Assembly: GCA_903904515.1 (NCBI GenBank)
Contig: CAIVCR010000011.1
Coordinates: forward strand, 1-48,625
Length of the DNA: 48,625 nucleotides
From: an uncultured Bacteroidia bacterium
GTDB taxonomy: Bacteria > Bacteroidota > Bacteroidia > Bacteroidales > Prolixibacteraceae
Reading direction: 5' to 3'
Part shown: piece by piece, positions 45,199 to 48,625 of the stretch
Position numbering within the stretch: the stretch's first letter is position 1
Layout of the letters: every line of letters begins with the position of its first letter
Program-made: the position numbers and the translations under genes
The notes under the pieces: generated by a model
What the model was told of the DNA's origin: nothing
Seen by the model: only the letters and a program-made list of their open reading frames with translations
The model's database searches: none

Positions 45199-45282
45199 CG
45201 TAAAGAAATGGGGCTTAATTGGGTGGCGAAAATAGTGATTTAAAAATTCTCTTCAACAAGGGTAGCCAGGAAGTTTTTCCCT

Positions 45283-46008
45283 TCAACGGGTAATCTCACG
45301 TTGCCGCTTTTTGACAATCGTCCTGATATCGTCACTATCCAGTTCCTCCAGGATCAATTCAGCATTTTGCTGAGACACTTCGGAATCAATGGTTTTCAAT
45401 ATCCGGGCATGTCTGATTGCCAGTTCATGAAGATTTGGGTTTCGCATTCCTATCTGGATAAAGATCCTTGAGAAGACGGTCGCCAGTTGTGGATCCTTGG
45501 ATAATGGGGACATAAGTTCAAAGAACGGATCAAAATTCTCGTCTGGCGCTGTCTGGTCAATTAGGGCTAATCGTCCGACTATTAGCAATCCGACGATTTT
45601 TACGATTAATTTTTTCCCAATGCAGTATTCGAACGCCTTTTGATAGGCGAAGCTGGTTTTGGAAAACAGATTCATGGCTGCCTGTTCTGCGATTTCAACA
45701 GCGAGAAAATTCCGAACCCAAAAATCCATTTGGTTTTCCGAGATTTCACCTGGTTCTTCGAGCATTGTAGCCAGAATCATCGTCTCACGCCATTGCTTAT
45801 TCCAAAGTTTCAACGCCACCAGGTGATTTCTGTTATATTCCAGCGCTACCTGGTGCAACATTGGGATTGATACTCCGTAGTTGACCTTATAGTCAATACC
45901 CCTTTTCTGCATCGAATTGACCACATCCCTGTTTTGTAATCGTTTTATTTTAAGCAATATCTCCTGAAAGATCCGCTCTGCTTCGGGATTGTCTAGTAAG
46001 TAATCCAT
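45283..46008 (-). CDS. DNA alkylation repair (AlkD-like/HEAT) family protein
   Basis: A 241-residue all-helical protein that fits the DNA alkylation repair family (AlkC/AlkD-type HEAT-like repeats). Blocks: MQKRGIDYKVNYGVSIPMLH near the N-terminus, then KLWNKQWRETMILATMLEEP, MDFWVRNFLAVEIAEQAAMN and AFEYCIGKKLIVKIVGLLIV. AlkD-type enzymes remove bulky alkylated bases without base flipping. Key catalytic residues of AlkD cannot be confirmed by eye, and many distant family members have no tested activity. Upstream lie a candidate -7 box and the divergent tRNA-His gene. Confidence 0.68.
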   Translation of the reverse strand: MDYLLDNPEAERIFQEILLKIKRLQNRDVVNSMQKRGIDYKVNYGVSIPMLHQVALEYNRNHLVALKLWNKQWRETMILATMLEEPGEISENQMDFWVRNFLAVEIAEQAAMNLFSKTSFAYQKAFEYCIGKKLIVKIVGLLIVGRLALIDQTAPDENFDPFFELMSPLSKDPQLATVFSRIFIQIGMRNPNLHELAIRHARILKTIDSEVSQQNAELILEELDSDDIRTIVKKRQREITR

Positions 46009-46125
46009 TGATATTCAAGTATAAATAAATAGGACAGAATTCTTTAATATTCTCAGAGCCTCCAATATGGTTGTAATCAACAGTTGAATAGTCCAAAGAC
46101 TACTTCGCCTTTGAATTCTGAAAAA

Positions 46126-46133
46126 CAAAGTTA
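46126..46133 (-). promoter_or_regulatory. candidate -7 box for AlkD-like gene
   Basis: TAACTTTG on the minus strand matches the -7 consensus exactly, 118 nt before the start at 46008. It is back-to-back with the tRNA-His promoter. Confidence 0.36.
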
Positions 46134-46141
46134 GTAAATCA

Positions 46142-46174
46142 TTTGGGTGAATCAGAAAACATTCTCTATATTTG
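46142..46174 (+). promoter_or_regulatory. promoter of tRNA-His
   Basis: TTTG (46142-46145), a 21-nt spacer and TATATTTG (46167-46174): a full match to the Bacteroidota primary-sigma consensus. Transcription would start about 6 nt before the tRNA. Confidence 0.66.
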
Positions 46175-46186
46175 CAACCGCAAAAT

Positions 46187-46260
46187 GGTGGATGTAGCTC
46201 AGGGGTTAGAGCACTGGATTGTGGTTCCAGGGGTCGTGGGTTCAATTCCCATCTTCCACC
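46187..46260 (+). tRNA. tRNA-His (anticodon GTG)
   Basis: A full cloverleaf can be drawn. Acceptor gtggatg pairs with cttccac, with one U-U mismatch at pair 6:67. The D arm starts gctc, the anticodon stem is ctgga/tccag with GTG at 46221-46223, and the T arm is gtggg-ttcaatt-cccat. The extra G before position 1 (46187) facing C73 is the identity element of tRNA-His. The 3' CCA is not encoded, so the cca gene product is needed. Confidence 0.95.
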
Positions 46261-46266
46261 CGTTTT

Positions 46267-46305
46267 AAAGCCCGGCAGGTAAATATTTACCTCGCCGGGC
46301 TTTTT
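46267..46305 (+). terminator. terminator after tRNA-His
   Basis: aaagcccggc...aggtaaat pairs with atttacct...gccgggcttt with a 1-nt bulge, followed by ttttt. The stem also faces the end of the minus-strand PAS gene and could act on both. Confidence 0.82.
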
Positions 46306-46338
46306 GTTTTAATAGCATTTGGGACATGAATCCACAGC

Positions 46339-46938
46339 CTAATTTGCCTTCGGCAGGAAAAGTGTGGCCCATTTCTTCAATTCATTTTCTGCCCTTTTTT
46401 GATCGGTGATATCCAGGATAGTTACCAGACATTGCTCCTCATTGCTGCTAATGATACCGGTCAGACTGACTTCAATTATGGGTTTGCCCTCAATGGAGAG
46501 GGTGACCTCACAGGTTTGTTTGCGGTTATCAGTAAAAACTTTCCATAAGAAGAGATTAAATACCGGCTTTGTATCGTCGGAGATAAAAAATCCCAACTGA
46601 CTGTTTTTTAAATGCGACCTCTCTTTATTGAGCATTTGGGAGGCGCAAAGATTGATCTCTAATATCGCACCCTCTTTTGAAAGGGTAAAATACCCGATTG
46701 GAGCAAAGTCGTATAATTCGAGATATTTTTCGGCGTATTGAGTGGCGGTAGTTTGCGCCAGTTTCAACTCTTCATTCTGCAGTTTCAACTCTTCCTGGTG
46801 AACTTCAAGTTCATAAATGAGTTTCAGCATTTCGGATTCGGTGAGTTGCCGATTTGATTTAGACTTGTTTTCATTCAGAAACCTCTCTGCACGCTGGCGA
46901 AGTTTATCTGCATCATTGGTTGATTTATTAGTCTTCAT
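46339..46938 (-). CDS. PAS-domain protein, likely truncated sensor
   Basis: A 199-residue cytosolic protein. Residues 1-70 are a charged coiled coil (LIYELEVHQEELKLQNEELK) of the kind that precedes PAS domains in Bacteroidota hybrid kinases. Residues about 75-185 form one PAS domain (LYDFAPIGYFTLSKEGAILE), ending in the PAC-type ITDQKRAENELKKWA. In relatives the sequence then continues with another PAS or a histidine kinase; here it ends within 9 residues in FLPKAN. No kinase or output domain remains. The end lies only about 80 nt from the tRNA-His gene, where insertions and deletions are common. It may be a remnant or a genuine single-domain sensor. Confidence 0.72.
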   Translation of the reverse strand: MKTNKSTNDADKLRQRAERFLNENKSKSNRQLTESEMLKLIYELEVHQEELKLQNEELKLAQTTATQYAEKYLELYDFAPIGYFTLSKEGAILEINLCASQMLNKERSHLKNSQLGFFISDDTKPVFNLFLWKVFTDNRKQTCEVTLSIEGKPIIEVSLTGIISSNEEQCLVTILDITDQKRAENELKKWATLFLPKAN

Positions 46939-47067
46939 TCATGGTTGTTTAGGAGGTGATTTTTGTGTTGACTCAATCTTAAACCGGCCAAAATAAATCT
47001 TCAGTTCCACTCCTCTAATATACGAAAATAATCTGAATTTCAAAAAGATTCCACCCATTTTTTTCTG

Positions 47068-47125
47068 ATATCCGTATATATCCGATTAATTCCGGATATA
47101 AACGGATATAAACGGAAATATTCGG
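47068..47125. repeat. 17-bp inverted repeat with 10-bp phased direct repeats
   Basis: atatccgtatatatccg (47068-47084) and cggatataaacggatat (47093-47109) are inverted with a single mismatch around an 8-nt spacer. The right side continues as cggatataaa, cggatataaa, cggaaatatt, cgg at roughly 10-bp steps. Such face-of-helix spacing fits an operator bound by several regulator copies. Confidence 0.6.
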
Positions 47126-47155
47126 TTAACATCCGAATGTTATTTCTCGTTGAGT

Positions 47156-47163
47156 TAACTTTG
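47156..47163 (+). promoter_or_regulatory. candidate -7 box for secreted Ig-like gene
   Basis: TAACTTTG fits TAnnTTTG exactly, 77 nt before the start codon at 47241. No TTTG stands at -33; the phased repeat ends about 30 nt upstream, where an activator could substitute. Confidence 0.38.
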
Positions 47164-47240
47164 GTTGTTAACTATCCCTTTTATCCTGGAAATGAGGTAA
47201 AAGAAGTGTTGGCACAACAACCTTGTGAAATTTAACAGCT

Positions 47241-48625
47241 ATGAAAAAATTGATATTATTCAGTCGTTACCTGCTCCTGGGGCTGGTACTTTTGATACAT
47301 GGTGCAGTCAACACCGCACTGGCAGGTGGAACCCCAGAGGCAGGGAATGGCACAGGAACCATTGTTGTTACACCAACCTATGCTTGTGCCGCAAGCACCG
47401 GGAACAGCTTTGCGTTTACCTATACTCTTCTTAGTGGATCGATGGCTAAGAGTGGTGCGCAGGTAACCATTACTGTTCCCACAGGATGGACAGCTCCTCA
47501 GACCACTAATCCATCAAATCCGGGATATATCAGCTATACCAGTGCCACGACGAAAACACTTGCAGTAACAGGAACCTGGACAATCTCAGTTACCTATGGC
47601 GCAAACACAGCAGCGAGCGAAAGTTTTACACTTTCTTATGCCGGCGGAGGAACTAAAGTTACGGCCCCGGCAACCGCCGGGGTGAATACTTTTACAACAA
47701 AATATAAAAAGAACGGGGGTACACTCACAGATTTAACGACTCAACCTGTAATTACGGTTTATGGAACCCCCACCATTTCAGGAACACTAACAGTTTGTCC
47801 CGGATCTACAACCCAGTTAACCGGCTCCATGCCAACTGCAGGTTCTTCCTGGTCCTCTGGTACACAAGGGGTTGCCACAGTAAGCAGTGCCGGTCTGGTT
47901 ACCGGGATATCAGGAGGAACCAGCGTGATCACCTATAACACTATTTGTGGATCGACGACTGCCACAGTAACAGTGTTTGGTTCTTGTGCGCCCCTTCGTA
48001 ATACCGATCTTCCTGGTCCTGATTCACACGACATTTCAGCGCCTGCCGGAACCCTGGTTATACCGATGGATAATACATTACAGGCAGTTCAGGCAACTCC
48101 AAGTTACTTCAATTTAAAAGCTTATGGGTTGGTTGTATCCTTGTTGAACAACAAAGTACCTGTGCGTTGGATCATCAAAACGGGCAAAGCACATGATGGA
48201 ATAGACTTTTCAGCAAATGCGTCCCTCCTTTATCCGACCTCCGGCAGTGCTGCCAGCAGGAATTTCAGTGGTGGACCGATGCTAATTTTCATGGGAGATG
48301 TGCCATCGGGAGTAAACGTAAGCACTATTATAAATAATTTCAACAGCGGTCTTGCTACTGCAGTAAAGGTAAATGTATACCAACTAACCGCTGCAACTTC
48401 TGTTGATCAGCGTTATATATTGTCTCAGAAACCGAAAGCTGCGATATTAGATGATGGAGGTAATGCAAAAATCCATGTTGGTTATATGGATGATGCAAGT
48501 ATTTTGGAAACCAACGATAACTTTCATATTGTTGCAAGTGCCGTAAATCTGCCTGAACAGTGCTATACTTTTGCTTCTGAGGCACATTCATCTGCAGTAA
48601 CCGCCAATCTTAATGCTATTCATAC
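47241..48625 (+). CDS. large secreted Ig-like protein (partial, runs off window)
   Basis: An open frame from ATG 47241 to the window end, 461 codons and still open. Signal peptide: MKKLILFSRYLLLGLVLLIH then ending near ALAGG. A Thr/Ser/Gly-rich beta region follows (FAFTYTLLSGSMAKSGAQVT), then a bacterial Ig-like (BIG2) domain at about residues 175-245 (GTLTVCPGSTTQLTGSMPTA, ATVSSAGLVTGISGGTSVIT). A third domain begins DLPGPDSHDISAPAGTLVIP and contains PVRWIIKTGKAHDG. Such multi-domain proteins are typical type IX secretion cargo, but the C-terminal sorting signal would lie outside the window. Function unknown; an adhesin or surface-layer role is a guess. Confidence 0.78.
   Translation, partial: MKKLILFSRYLLLGLVLLIHGAVNTALAGGTPEAGNGTGTIVVTPTYACAASTGNSFAFTYTLLSGSMAKSGAQVTITVPTGWTAPQTTNPSNPGYISYTSATTKTLAVTGTWTISVTYGANTAASESFTLSYAGGGTKVTAPATAGVNTFTTKYKKNGGTLTDLTTQPVITVYGTPTISGTLTVCPGSTTQLTGSMPTAGSSWSSGTQGVATVSSAGLVTGISGGTSVITYNTICGSTTATVTVFGSCAPLRNTDLPGPDSHDISAPAGTLVIPMDNTLQAVQATPSYFNLKAYGLVVSLLNNKVPVRWIIKTGKAHDGIDFSANASLLYPTSGSAASRNFSGGPMLIFMGDVPSGVNVSTIINNFNSGLATAVKVNVYQLTAATSVDQRYILSQKPKAAILDDGGNAKIHVGYMDDASILETNDNFHIVASAVNLPEQCYTFASEAHSSAVTANLNAIH

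Larger units (their letters stand above)
46939..47240. other. intergenic region before secreted Ig-like gene
   Basis: A 302-nt divergent gap, AT-rich, without a reading frame. It contains the inverted and phased repeat at 47068-47125, three gttaac hexamers (47126, 47154 and 47167 regions) and a -7-like box at 47156. Confidence 0.6.

Noticed and set aside
46015-46245. Minus-strand 76-residue frame across the tRNA
   Set aside because: It is the reverse complement of the tRNA-His gene and its promoter; codon pattern is not protein-like.
47225-47434. Plus-strand 69-residue frame at the start of the secreted gene
   Set aside because: It overlaps the strong signal-peptide frame that starts at 47241 and stays open to the window end.

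Overview
The window looks like chromosome of a Bacteroidota bacterium, most likely from the Bacteroidales/Marinilabiliales side of the phylum. The evidence is a SusC/SusD pair governed by an ECF sigma factor and a FecR-type anti-sigma factor, type IX secretion and gliding genes (gldJ, porU), zinc-free type B ribosomal protein L31, lipoproteins and outer-membrane proteins of Bacteroidota style, and several -7 boxes of the phylum-specific form TAnnTTTG with little Shine-Dalgarno signal. Base composition is moderate and even; no phage, plasmid, insertion sequence or CRISPR array is visible.

Layout. 1-7.1 kb: a long-chain acyl-CoA synthetase, a small barrel-like outer-membrane protein (minus), a methyltransferase gene that has lost its middle, an NmrA-type oxidoreductase, and a two-gene unit of an OmpA-domain protein plus a cysteine-rich secreted protein. 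7.1-10.6 kb (minus): two overlapping ABC exporter half-transporters whose motif changes fit a heterodimer with one canonical and one degenerate ATP site. 10.8-12.9 kb: a large AsmA/DUF748-like envelope protein. 13.0-24.8 kb: a regulated uptake locus (ECF sigma, FecR anti-sigma, SusC with an STN signalling domain, SusD) followed by an arylsulfotransferase-like protein and a GH123-like/TIM-barrel glycoside hydrolase. 24.9-28.7 kb: two DUF3857/transglutaminase-like envelope proteins, one with an intact Cys-His-Asp triad and one with all three residues replaced. 28.7-31.6 kb: a ChrA-type transporter, a PAPS-type sulfotransferase and an APS kinase (cysC). 31.8-43.9 kb: mainly housekeeping and secretion genes: cca, murF and gldJ (minus), porU divergent from gldJ, ispF, lon and rpmE2. 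44.0-48.6 kb: an acetyltransferase-like protein, a DNA-alkylation-repair-like protein, tRNA-His, a PAS-only protein, and the start of a large secreted Ig-like protein that runs off the window.

How the parts may work together. The sigma/anti-sigma/SusCD block reads as a substrate-sensing uptake system: SusC's STN domain signals through FecR to release the sigma factor. The two enzymes downstream suggest an unusual glycan or sulfated aromatic/glycan substrate, but the sequence does not fix which. About 10 kb further on, cysC and a PAPS-dependent-type sulfotransferase form a compact cassette able in principle to make and use PAPS. GldJ and PorU belong to type IX secretion, which could export surface proteins such as the one starting at 47241.

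The intergenic DNA carries several kinds of dispersed repeats and strong hairpins. The most striking intergenic element is a 17-bp inverted repeat with about 10-bp phased direct repeats upstream of the last gene. I did not find a clearly new defence or mobile system. The best candidates for something little described are the active/dead transglutaminase pair, the sulfation genes, the secreted pair at 4.7-7.1 kb, and the phased repeat.
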